Origin: a virus
Virus record (IMG/VR): IMGVR_UViG_3300025131_006363
Span: 1-38,803 of that record
Length of the DNA: 38,803 nucleotides
Strand: one strand, 5' to 3'
Each line of letters starts with the position of its first letter. Position 1 is the stretch's first letter. The position numbers were made by a program, and so were the translations under genes. The notes beneath the pieces were generated by a model, which worked only from the letters and a program-made list of their open reading frames with translations, was not told the DNA's origin and did not search any database. Below, one piece after another: positions 25,296 through 32,804 of the stretch.

Positions 25296-26299
25296 AAATA
25301 GTTTCCGATTTCTCTAGATTTGAGTGTGAGTGGGGGGTTGTCCCTTATGTGAATCAGGATCTTCTTCTTCACAATGACGAGGAATCTGATTGTGTGCTTT
25401 TTAACGGAGCGGCAGGTTTATATGACTCTGATTTCAGGGATACTTATAGGGATTACCGAAGAAGGTGCTTATTAGCATTATGGAGCCCTTGTGAATTAAT
25501 TGAGGGGCCAAGCGTGTACCATTTTGATGATTATGTATTTTTTACTGAAGTATATTGTTGTTGCCCTTTCACTTGCCATTTTATGAATCAATTTTTCGGG
25601 GAGGAAAAGTTCAAGTATATTCCTTACCCCTACACAAATCACAGCGTCACTCGCTATAACGACCATGACGCATTAGTTTCTTGGTTTGGGGGTTGTCATT
25701 CTCAAGATCACGCATCTGCAATCGACACTCTTCGCAAGTTTAAGCATAAGTATATTACGACACGGAGAAATGTTGGACCTAGAGGTATGGATAGGCGAGA
25801 GAGGGATTACCCTACCCATGTAGACCTCTCCACGGAAGACAAGTTAGTTGAAATTAGTAGATGCAGGGCATCACTCTCTTTTAATAAATTGTATTTAAGG
25901 GATGCATGGGACACAATTTCTCACTCCCGTAATGACGGGAACTTTCTTGAAGGTAATTTACGAAACAAAGCTTTTAGTAATTTTGATGAGCAGATTATGC
26001 CTCAATTTAAGGTAAGGAATCATGAGATAGCTAGTTGTAAGTCCCTTATTCTAGCTTATAAAGACCCGTGGAATCTAATAGAGGACTTCTATACCCCTGG
26101 AGAGGACTTTATACCCTTTTCCAATTTTGAGGAATTAAATGATATACTCTCTGACATGGAAAATGATGCTGACTTGTATAGAGATGTGGCACAGAACGGG
26201 TTTGATAAAAGTCAAATGTATTCTGTTCAGAAAATTTACGAATACATCAAGACTAATGATGAGTCTTTAATAAGTTGGAGCTTAGATAATGTTGAATAA
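25292..26299 (+). CDS. Glycosyltransferase-like protein (CgeB/GT1-like C-terminus)
   Basis: A 335-aa protein. The C-terminal part (about 235-285) shows the CgeB-like pattern in which an acceptor/donor loop (VRNHEIASCKSLIL) is followed by DPWNLIEDFYTPGEDFIPF. The N-terminal part is a divergent Rossmann region. Cysteine-rich CCCPFTC lies near residue 90. The family call is weaker than for the SDRs, but the locus favours a glycosyltransferase. It overlaps neighbours by four and eleven bases. Confidence 0.55.
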   Translation: MKIVSDFSRFECEWGVVPYVNQDLLLHNDEESDCVLFNGAAGLYDSDFRDTYRDYRRRCLLALWSPCELIEGPSVYHFDDYVFFTEVYCCCPFTCHFMNQFFGEEKFKYIPYPYTNHSVTRYNDHDALVSWFGGCHSQDHASAIDTLRKFKHKYITTRRNVGPRGMDRRERDYPTHVDLSTEDKLVEISRCRASLSFNKLYLRDAWDTISHSRNDGNFLEGNLRNKAFSNFDEQIMPQFKVRNHEIASCKSLILAYKDPWNLIEDFYTPGEDFIPFSNFEELNDILSDMENDADLYRDVAQNGFDKSQMYSVQKIYEYIKTNDESLISWSLDNVE

Positions 26300-27245
26300 A
26301 AAAGTTTTAGTTACTGGTGGCACGGGAATGATTGGTCGCCAACTTGTACACCTACTTCTATCTCAAGGAGCAAGTGTAACAGTTGTCTCCTTGGATGAAA
26401 ATATAAATCTTCCTGATGAAGTTGAGTTTAAAAAGTTAGACCTAACAGAGTTATCCAATTGTTTGGATGTTTGTAAAGGCATGGATTATGTGTTTAATTT
26501 GGTAGGGGTTAAGGGCTCTCCTAAAATGTGCCAAGAGAAACCAGCCAGCTTTATGGTTCCTATGCTTATGTTTAATACTAATATGATGGAGGCAGCGAGG
26601 AGGTGTGAGGTTTCCTGGTATCTTTATACTAGTACGGTTGGGGTGTACGAACCTGCCGAGATTTTACGAGAAGACGATGTATGGAAAACCTTCCCCTCCC
26701 CTCACGATAGATTTGCAGGTTGGGCTAAAAGGGTAGGGGAACTACAGGCAGAGGCGTATTCAATTCAATATGGTTGGGATAGAGTTTCTATAGTCAGACC
26801 AGCCAATGTGTACGGTCCTTTTGATAACTTTGATCCAGAAAACGCTATGGTCATCCCTTCCTTAATCCGAAAGGCTTATGAAAACGATGTGATTAGTGTG
26901 TGGGGAGATGGATCTCCTATTAGAGATTTCATTCATGCGAGAGATGTAGCCAGAGGAATGATGTATGCGGTTCAGTATGGTATTACAGAGCCAGTTAACT
27001 TAGGAAGCGGGGAGGGGTACAGTATTAAGGAAATAGCTGAGATTATAGCAAATAGATTCTCTAAACAAATTTCATGGGATGCCTCCAAGCCCCAAGGTGA
27101 CTCTAGAAGAATCCTGTCTATGGACCGCATGAATACGCACGGGTTTAAGGGCGAAGTATCTCTTGAGGATGGTATTGATGAAACTATCGAGTGGTTCCTC
27201 GAAAATTACGCAAACATAGATAAACGCCACAATGCATTTAGGTAA
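26289..27245 (+). CDS. Extended SDR lacking the usual catalytic tyrosine
   Basis: A 318-aa SDR with GGTGMIG (10-16) and the substrate-side NVYGPFDNFDPEN. The motif that should read Y-x3-K is AGWAK at 143-147: Lys is kept (K147) but the Tyr position is Ala. The next residues (RVGELQAEA) keep the family register, so this is not a misreading. The protein may use another residue, catalyse a different step or be a binding-only homologue. Related motifs are shared with the SDRs at 22802 and 27911. Confidence 0.72.
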   Translation: MLNKKVLVTGGTGMIGRQLVHLLLSQGASVTVVSLDENINLPDEVEFKKLDLTELSNCLDVCKGMDYVFNLVGVKGSPKMCQEKPASFMVPMLMFNTNMMEAARRCEVSWYLYTSTVGVYEPAEILREDDVWKTFPSPHDRFAGWAKRVGELQAEAYSIQYGWDRVSIVRPANVYGPFDNFDPENAMVIPSLIRKAYENDVISVWGDGSPIRDFIHARDVARGMMYAVQYGITEPVNLGSGEGYSIKEIAEIIANRFSKQISWDASKPQGDSRRILSMDRMNTHGFKGEVSLEDGIDETIEWFLENYANIDKRHNAFR

Positions 27246-27918
27246 AAGAGTTTTAATTACAGGGGCTGGTAGCGGTCTAGGTCAGTTCCTCTATGAACGA
27301 ATAGAGGATAGCGTTGCGCTTACTAGGTTAAACAGGGAGAGCGTTCTGCGGGATGAATTTGATATTATCATACATTGCGCTTTTAACAGTTCTAACGAAA
27401 TCGCAGACTACTACCAATATGTAGACGATAACATACTGCTAACTCAGGACTTAACCCGAATACCTCACAACAAATTTGTGTACATATCTTCTGTGGATGT
27501 ATATCAGGAGGAAAATTCCTTTTATAAGCTCTCTAAGGTTCTTGCGGAATCTATTGTTACTAAAAAAGCCAGTAACCCTATTATTTTGCGCTGCTCTTCC
27601 TTGTTAGGTCCTACCATGCGTTCCAATAACTTCACTAAATTGTTGGGTGAGGAATCGCCTAAACTGTCTCTCAGTAGCGACTCGGAGTTTAATTATGTAA
27701 GGCAGCAGGATGTGTTTGATGTTATTATTTCTTTGATAAACTCCACGGCTCAAGGTATAATAGATTGCTGCGCCAGTAGCAGCATGAGCTTAGAGGATGT
27801 AGCGCATTTAGCGGGAGTAACTCCCTCTTATGGGAAGTATGTGTATAAGGTTTCTAAGCAAAAAGGGTGTATTAATAAAACTTCAGAAGAGGTCATTAGA
27901 GAGTATTTAGATGGGTAA
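27232..27918 (+). CDS. Compact SDR (NAD-dependent epimerase-like)
   Basis: A 228-aa SDR: GAGSGLG (11-17), YISSVDVY and the catalytic pair YKLSK are present. It is shorter than typical extended SDRs because the C-terminal substrate-binding part is reduced. RCSSLLGPTMRSNNF resembles the region before the substrate pocket. Overlaps both neighbours by 14 and 8 bases. Probably a reductase or epimerase acting on a nucleotide sugar. Confidence 0.68.
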   Translation: MHLGKRVLITGAGSGLGQFLYERIEDSVALTRLNRESVLRDEFDIIIHCAFNSSNEIADYYQYVDDNILLTQDLTRIPHNKFVYISSVDVYQEENSFYKLSKVLAESIVTKKASNPIILRCSSLLGPTMRSNNFTKLLGEESPKLSLSSDSEFNYVRQQDVFDVIISLINSTAQGIIDCCASSSMSLEDVAHLAGVTPSYGKYVYKVSKQKGCINKTSEEVIREYLDG

Positions 27919-28852
27919 GAAAAAGGTGCTTATTTGTGGAGCTACTGGCTTCATAGGAAAGAATGTTTTAGAAAGGTTTCGGTTAAATCCTGAGTACGAG
28001 GTAAGAGGGGTTTACCATAAAGAATCACCTTCTGTTTATCTGGGGGTAGACTGGGTGTACGCTGATCTTAGAAATTTTAGGGATGTTAAGCGTGTAATGG
28101 AAGGAGTTGATATAGTTATTCAGTTGGCTGCAACTACTTCTGGAGCAAAGGATATAGTGACTAGACCACATATTCATGTAACAGACAATGCCTTGATGAA
28201 TTCCCTCATTTTAAGGGAGAGTTATGAACAGGGTGTAGAGCATCTTATCTTCCCCAGTTGCACCGTGATGTATAAACCGAATAAGAAAAAACAAAAAGAG
28301 AGTGATTGGGATGCATCGGAAGAGATATACCCTACTTACTTCGGAGTGGGAAAAACGAAAGTGTATTGCGAGGAGATGTGCAAATTTTACGCTGAGTTAG
28401 GTTCAACAAAATATACAGCAATCCGACACTCTAACATTTATGGGCCTCATGATAAGTTTGATCTTGATAAGTGCCATGTGTTTGCTGCGATGATGCGAAA
28501 GGTGTTAGAAGCAGATACGCAGATGGAAGTGTGGGGGACAGGGAAAGCGTGTCGGGATTTACTCTATATTGATGATTTAGTAGACTTTATAGAGTTATGT
28601 ATAACGAAACAAGAGGCTCCGTTCGAGTTGCTTAATTGCGGCAGCGGAAAAGCTACCCCTATTCTTAATATTGCTAAAGAGGTTATGCGCCTTAAGGATA
28701 AGACTCTAGTGGTAACTTATGACACTACCAAGCCTGATATACCTACAACTGTGGTGTTGGACTGTTCTCGCGCCAAAAAACTTTTGGGGTGGACCCCTTC
28801 AACTAACCTAAAGACAGGAATACAACAGACCCTAGATTGGTATGAAAAATAG
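27911..28852 (+). CDS. Extended SDR with altered active-site motif (YFGVGKTK)
   Basis: A 313-aa SDR. GATGFIG (10-16) binds the cofactor and SNIYGPHDKFDLD marks the substrate side. The motif region reads YFGVGKTKVYCEEM (143-156); in the best register the catalytic Lys is K150 and the Tyr position is Val, although Y143 lies nearby. I recall a similar SDR type in O-antigen clusters, though this is unverified. It heads the cassette with the split thiamine-diphosphate enzyme and the DegT gene, suggesting the last reduction or epimerisation step. Confidence 0.72.
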   Translation: MGKKKVLICGATGFIGKNVLERFRLNPEYEVRGVYHKESPSVYLGVDWVYADLRNFRDVKRVMEGVDIVIQLAATTSGAKDIVTRPHIHVTDNALMNSLILRESYEQGVEHLIFPSCTVMYKPNKKKQKESDWDASEEIYPTYFGVGKTKVYCEEMCKFYAELGSTKYTAIRHSNIYGPHDKFDLDKCHVFAAMMRKVLEADTQMEVWGTGKACRDLLYIDDLVDFIELCITKQEAPFELLNCGSGKATPILNIAKEVMRLKDKTLVVTYDTTKPDIPTTVVLDCSRAKKLLGWTPSTNLKTGIQQTLDWYEK

Positions 28853-29474
28853 CAAAGAAACTCTTATTTCTTTTGAGAAGGATATAGCATCCATATATGA
28901 AGATGGGAAGATCCATGGACCCATTCATTTAAGAGATGGCAATGAATCGGCCCTAGTAGACATCTTTAGAGATGTACTGGAGGGTGATTATGTGTTTAGT
29001 TCATGGGCTAGTCATCTTCATGCTTTGCTACACGGTGTTCCTGCTGATCTGGTGAAGGAGGAGATCTTAAAAGGAAGATCAATAACCTTACATTTTCCTA
29101 GTTATAATTTTTACAGTTCCGCTATCGTCGGAGGAATCTGCCCAATTGCGGTTGGCGCGGCATGGGCTCTCAAAAGGAAAAAAAGCTTTAAAAGAGTGCA
29201 TTGTTTCATTGGAGATATGACCTCCTTAACAGGGGTAGCTACAGAATCTATTAGATACTCTATAGCCCATGATTTACCTATAGTCTGGGTCATAGAAGAT
29301 AACGGGAAGAGTGTGGGGACCGTCACCCAGGAAGTATGGAAGCTTGATATCGCTGAGGTAGTTTCGGAGTACAAGAAATTAATAAATGAACGGCAATCTC
29401 AAGCCGATATCATCTATTATAAGTACGAGCTTACTTACCCTCATGCTGGTGTGGGTAAGTTTGTCCACTTTTAA
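28842..29474 (+). CDS. Thiamine-diphosphate enzyme, E1α-like subunit
   Basis: A 210-aa protein with the thiamine-diphosphate-binding signature GDMTSLTGVATESIRY (124-139) ending at N154 (IEDN). The pattern matches the α subunit of α-ketoacid dehydrogenase E1 or the N-terminal transketolase domain. It is much smaller than PDH E1α (about 330-370 aa). Together with the following β-like gene it would form one active site. No lipoyl-carrying E2 gene is nearby, so the two-carbon unit is probably used for something other than acyl-CoA. Overlaps the SDR by 11 bases. Confidence 0.75.
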   Translation: MKNSKETLISFEKDIASIYEDGKIHGPIHLRDGNESALVDIFRDVLEGDYVFSSWASHLHALLHGVPADLVKEEILKGRSITLHFPSYNFYSSAIVGGICPIAVGAAWALKRKKSFKRVHCFIGDMTSLTGVATESIRYSIAHDLPIVWVIEDNGKSVGTVTQEVWKLDIAEVVSEYKKLINERQSQADIIYYKYELTYPHAGVGKFVHF

Positions 29475-29480
29475 TCATAG

Positions 29481-30017
29481 ATGAAGTACCTTGAGGAAAT
29501 AAACAAAGGGATGAGATTATTACATTCTCATCCCTCCACCCTTTTTGTGGGACAAGCAGTTGAGTATAGAGGGACTGCTATAACACATCAGCTTAAAGAT
29601 TTTGAGCCCTCTCGCCTTTTGGAGATGCCTGTAGCGGAGGACTTTCAAGCGGGTTTTTGCTTAGGTCTTGCTTTGGAAGGAACCGTCCCTGTCTGCATCT
29701 ACCCCAGGTTCAATTTTGCACTTCTTGCCTGTAATCAGATAATAAATCATATAGACAAGTGGCCTTTAATGTCGGGAGGAAGATCTCTGCCCAAAGTAAT
29801 CATAAAAGTGGCTGCGGGTTCGGAGCGTCCACTCGATCCAGGGTATCAACACAAAGGCAATTATAGTGATGCCTTTAGGAGTATGACAGACACTTTAGAA
29901 GTTATTGATTTGCAAGACCCTTCGGATATATTTAGTGCGTATGAGAGGGCTTTAAAGCGAGAGGATGGAAAGAGCACTATGTTAATAGAACACGGAGATT
30001 TATATAATGAAAAGTGA
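29481..30017 (+). CDS. Thiamine-diphosphate enzyme, E1β-like (pyrimidine-binding) subunit
   Basis: A 178-aa protein matching the pyrimidine-binding domain of E1β/transketolase. E53 in PVAEDFQAG is the likely residue activating the thiamine N1', and PVCIYPRFNFALLACNQIIN follows the family. The C-terminal transketolase domain is missing, so this is a minimal subunit. It lies 6 bases after the α-like gene and overlaps the DegT gene by 11. An α2β2 enzyme is inferred. A role in branched-chain sugar formation is possible but unproven. Confidence 0.72.
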   Translation: MKYLEEINKGMRLLHSHPSTLFVGQAVEYRGTAITHQLKDFEPSRLLEMPVAEDFQAGFCLGLALEGTVPVCIYPRFNFALLACNQIINHIDKWPLMSGGRSLPKVIIKVAAGSERPLDPGYQHKGNYSDAFRSMTDTLEVIDLQDPSDIFSAYERALKREDGKSTMLIEHGDLYNEK

Positions 30018-31182
30018 ATACGCTAAGAAATTTGAAGTAAAGAATCCTTTAAAGAGGATTGAGTTTGGAGAGATCCAACTAAACCAAAGGTCCATCCAAG
30101 AGGTTAAAACTTGTCTAACCAATGAGTGGATCTCCTATGGTCCTCAAGTGAAGAAGTTTGAAAAAAATTGGGGTAAGCTGTTCAAGTACACATACAATAT
30201 GGCTATGAGTTCTGGTACGGATGCTGTTACTAATCTCCTAGCTTCTCTTTATGATTTTGGGGCCAAGAGAGGGGATGAGGTTATCGTCCCTGCGCTGTCC
30301 TTCATAGCTACCGCTAATGCGGTTCTCCATGCAGGGTTTACTCCTGTTTTTGTAGATGTAGAATTGGAAAGCATGAATATAGATCCCTCTAAGATAGAAG
30401 AGGCGATTACTCCTAAGACTAGAGCCATTTTAGCTGTACACACTATGGGTGTTCTGTGCGACATGAACGCTCTTAAGGAAATCGCAAGCAAGCATAAGCT
30501 TCTATTGTTTGAAGATGCCTGTGAAGCACATGGAGCTAAGTTAGGTCACGCCTATGTAGGCAAGATGAGTGATGGAGCAGCCTTTAGCTATTTTGCAGCA
30601 CATCTTATTTGTTGCGGAGAAGGGGGCATGGTTTCTACACAGAATAAGAAGGTAGCAGAGTCCGTAGAATCTACCAGGACCCACGGTAGGCATAAAGGTC
30701 ATGCATTTTTTAGACATGAGCGTGTTGGTTATAACTCTAAAATGAATGATCTTGAAGCTGCTGTGGGTTTGGGTCAGCTTGAAGACTTTTGGCAAACTTA
30801 TCGGGTAAGGAAGACACACTTGTATTATTTAAAAAATAAGTTGCGTGATTATAAGTCTTTAGCTTATTTTAACTACGATACAGAGGATATGGATGTATGT
30901 CCTCATGCTTTTAGTGTAGTTCTTAGAGATAAGTCTCATGATATAACTGAGCTTCATAAGGTTCTAGATAAATATAACATTCATTGGAAGAGAAACTTTG
31001 GATCCACTCCTACCCAGCATCAGGCTTACGCATTTATGGGACATAAGACAGGGGATTTCCCTAATTCAGAGCATATAGGGGAGCATGGTATACATGTGGG
31101 GGTTCATCAATACCTCTCGCAAGAGGATTTAGATAGAATGGTTGAGGCTTTTAGTGAATACTTTGAGGGATTGCCGTGCTGA
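30007..31182 (+). CDS. DegT-family PLP enzyme with His in place of Lys (ColD/RfbH-like sugar 3-dehydratase)
   Basis: A 391-aa full-length DegT/DnrJ/EryC1/StrS protein. D170 in EDACEAHGA contacts the PLP ring. The active-site loop reads SYFAAHLICCGEGG (194-207); the position that is normally the Schiff-base Lys is H199. That substitution marks the dehydratases ColD (GDP-4-keto-6-deoxymannose 3-dehydratase) and RfbH/E1, which remove the 3-hydroxyl instead of aminating. It would yield a 3,6-dideoxy-4-keto sugar. GGAG precedes the ATG. The dehydratase role is inferred from this residue and the neighbouring genes. Confidence 0.8.
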   Translation: MKSEYAKKFEVKNPLKRIEFGEIQLNQRSIQEVKTCLTNEWISYGPQVKKFEKNWGKLFKYTYNMAMSSGTDAVTNLLASLYDFGAKRGDEVIVPALSFIATANAVLHAGFTPVFVDVELESMNIDPSKIEEAITPKTRAILAVHTMGVLCDMNALKEIASKHKLLLFEDACEAHGAKLGHAYVGKMSDGAAFSYFAAHLICCGEGGMVSTQNKKVAESVESTRTHGRHKGHAFFRHERVGYNSKMNDLEAAVGLGQLEDFWQTYRVRKTHLYYLKNKLRDYKSLAYFNYDTEDMDVCPHAFSVVLRDKSHDITELHKVLDKYNIHWKRNFGSTPTQHQAYAFMGHKTGDFPNSEHIGEHGIHVGVHQYLSQEDLDRMVEAFSEYFEGLPC

Positions 31183-31517
31183 ACCTTGAAGACCCGCCCC
31201 CGCCTATGCGGATAGCAATTAAAGAATCACATAAGTCAAATCATAGGTTCCAAATAGGAGCAGCTATAGCTAGGGGTAAGAGGGTTTTATCTAAGGCATA
31301 TAATACACGCAAGACGCACCCTAAATTCGGTGCAGGAGAGTACAGTACCCTTCACGCTGAGAGCCATGCTATTTACAAAGCTGTGAGGAGAGGTATAGAT
31401 TTACGAGGAACCACAATTTATATCTATAGGCGTAACAATAACTTAGCCAAACCTTGCCCCTGCTGCATGGGTTTAATACATAAATACGGCATAAAGAACA
31501 TAGTTTATAGCCAGTAA
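31176..31517 (+). CDS. dCMP/cytidine deaminase-like protein
   Basis: A 113-aa zinc hydrolase. HAE (60-62) gives the zinc-binding His and catalytic Glu, and PCPCC (93-97) supplies C94 and C97. It would deaminate dCMP or deoxycytidine to supply dUMP for dTMP synthesis. A GTG start overlapping the DegT stop, with GAGGG upstream, is preferred; ATG 31206 is an alternative without a ribosome site. It bridges the glycan island and the recombination block. Confidence 0.8.
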   Translation: MLNLEDPPPPMRIAIKESHKSNHRFQIGAAIARGKRVLSKAYNTRKTHPKFGAGEYSTLHAESHAIYKAVRRGIDLRGTTIYIYRRNNNLAKPCPCCMGLIHKYGIKNIVYSQ

Positions 31518-31521
31518 ATTC

Positions 31522-31527
31522 TATAAT
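31522..31527 (+). promoter_or_regulatory. Candidate -10 box (TATAAT) just before the recombinase ATG
   Basis: TATAAT ends five bases before the ATG at 31533. The usual start-site distance would place +1 on or next to the start codon. No Shine-Dalgarno is visible for this gene, so a leaderless transcript is possible. The -35 area is not recognisable. Chance occurrence in A/T-rich DNA cannot be excluded. Confidence 0.3.
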
Positions 31528-31532
31528 AAAGT

Positions 31533-32519
31533 ATGGATAAAGAGGTTTTAAAGAGGCTTAAGACTGCTGGTTTGTTGTCGGAGCAGTCCCCTGATTTGGG
31601 GTTTGTTGGCACAGGTAGCTATGCTCTCAACAAGGTTATTTCTGGCGATTACACTAAAGGCATTCCCATAGGGATGATTACACAGTTCATAGGGGAGTCT
31701 AGTACAGCTAAGACTGTGTTCGGTACTCACATCCTTAAAGAAGCTCAAGCTGAAGGTTATTACTCTATGATGGTTGATAGTGAGAATGCTTACAACCCAG
31801 AGTTTGCTACTCATTTAGGTATTGACCCTGCTAATTTAATATACGCAGCCCCAGAAACCTTGGAAGAGTGTTTTCAAGTTATACAGGATACTATTATGGA
31901 GATCAGACGAGAAGATAAGGATACTCCTATTGTAGTGGTGTATGATAGTATTGCTGTGTCCCCCTCAAAAGCAGAGTACGAAGCTGAAAACTACGATGGC
32001 AACAATATGCAGGGAGCGGTAAGAGCAAAATCCACAGGTGCGTGTCTAAGAAAGATTAATCCTATTCTTCGCATGAAGAAGGTGGCTCTTGTTATTATTA
32101 ATCAAATTAGAAATAAAGTTGGCGTGATGTATGGTAGTCCTGATACCGCAGCAGCAGGAGGCAAAGCGTTAGAGTACTACTTGGGTGTAAATTTGAAATG
32201 TATTTCCAATAAGACTAGCGACTTGATTAGAGATGACCTAAAGAATGTAATAGGTATACAAGGAAAATTACGCAACACTAAGAACAAGTGTTCCATTCCT
32301 TTTAAAGAGTGTGAGTTTGAGCTATTGTTTAACGAAGGCTTGAACCCTTACGCTGGGCTTCTCAAGCAGTTTGAAGGAGACGGTCTTATTAATAGGGCTG
32401 GAGCTTGGTATACTGTGGAAGGAACTGGTAAAAAATTCCAATCCAAGGATTTGAAGCGCATCCTAGAGGGAGGGTCTGAGAAGGGGTACGAGCCCCTCAG
32501 AAATTTTTTAGAAGTTTAG
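31533..32519 (+). CDS. RecA/UvsX-like recombinase
   Basis: A 328-aa strand-exchange ATPase. Walker A reads GESSTAKT (54-61), with Ala where most RecA proteins have Gly before the Lys; the Lys (K60) and Thr remain. D138 ends Walker B (VVVYD). Loop L2 includes NQIRNKVGVMYGSPDT (190-205) and GGKALEYY follows. It pairs homologous strands in recombination-dependent replication and works with the SbcCD-like pair and SSB. No Shine-Dalgarno is seen at the start, with only a TATAAT box close by. Confidence 0.92.
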   Translation: MDKEVLKRLKTAGLLSEQSPDLGFVGTGSYALNKVISGDYTKGIPIGMITQFIGESSTAKTVFGTHILKEAQAEGYYSMMVDSENAYNPEFATHLGIDPANLIYAAPETLEECFQVIQDTIMEIRREDKDTPIVVVYDSIAVSPSKAEYEAENYDGNNMQGAVRAKSTGACLRKINPILRMKKVALVIINQIRNKVGVMYGSPDTAAAGGKALEYYLGVNLKCISNKTSDLIRDDLKNVIGIQGKLRNTKNKCSIPFKECEFELLFNEGLNPYAGLLKQFEGDGLINRAGAWYTVEGTGKKFQSKDLKRILEGGSEKGYEPLRNFLEV

Positions 32520-32520
32520 T

Positions 32521-32549
32521 TTGTATTCACTAAATACTTATGCTATAAT
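32521..32549 (+). promoter_or_regulatory. Sigma70-type promoter upstream of 32571
   Basis: TTGTAT (32521-32526) and TATAAT (32544-32549) are separated by exactly 17 bases. Transcription should start near 32556, leaving a 15-base leader that includes GGAGGAAAAT before the ATG at 32571. This is the best-formed promoter in the window and probably drives the 32571-36538 gene group. Confidence 0.7.
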
Positions 32550-32570
32550 ATTGCACCAACGGAGGAAAAT

Positions 32571-32804
32571 ATGAATACTGACGAACGATTTGAGAAATTT
32601 GATGCGATGGTGGACCGAGCGTTTGCTAAAGCATTTGAGGTGCGTACCCCCTCTGAACCGAAGCGTAAGGTTACTGAATCATACGCTTCTATTGAGGAGT
32701 ATACAGACAAAACAGGTAAAAGGTTTCGGATGCTAAAGGAGCAGAAGGACCGAGGACTTAATAGACAGGAAGCTTTTGAGGAACTTTATGGAGGTTCAAA
32801 CTAA
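32571..32804 (+). CDS. Small charged protein, 77 aa, function unknown
   Basis: A polar, helical 77-aa protein with a strong GGAGG ribosome site and its own promoter. It contains alternating charged segments and a YTDKTGKRFRMLKEQKDRG stretch, but no family motif I recognise. Its stop overlaps the next start (TAATG). Early or strong expression is suggested by the promoter and ribosome site. Confidence 0.7.
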   Translation: MNTDERFEKFDAMVDRAFAKAFEVRTPSEPKRKVTESYASIEEYTDKTGKRFRMLKEQKDRGLNRQEAFEELYGGSN

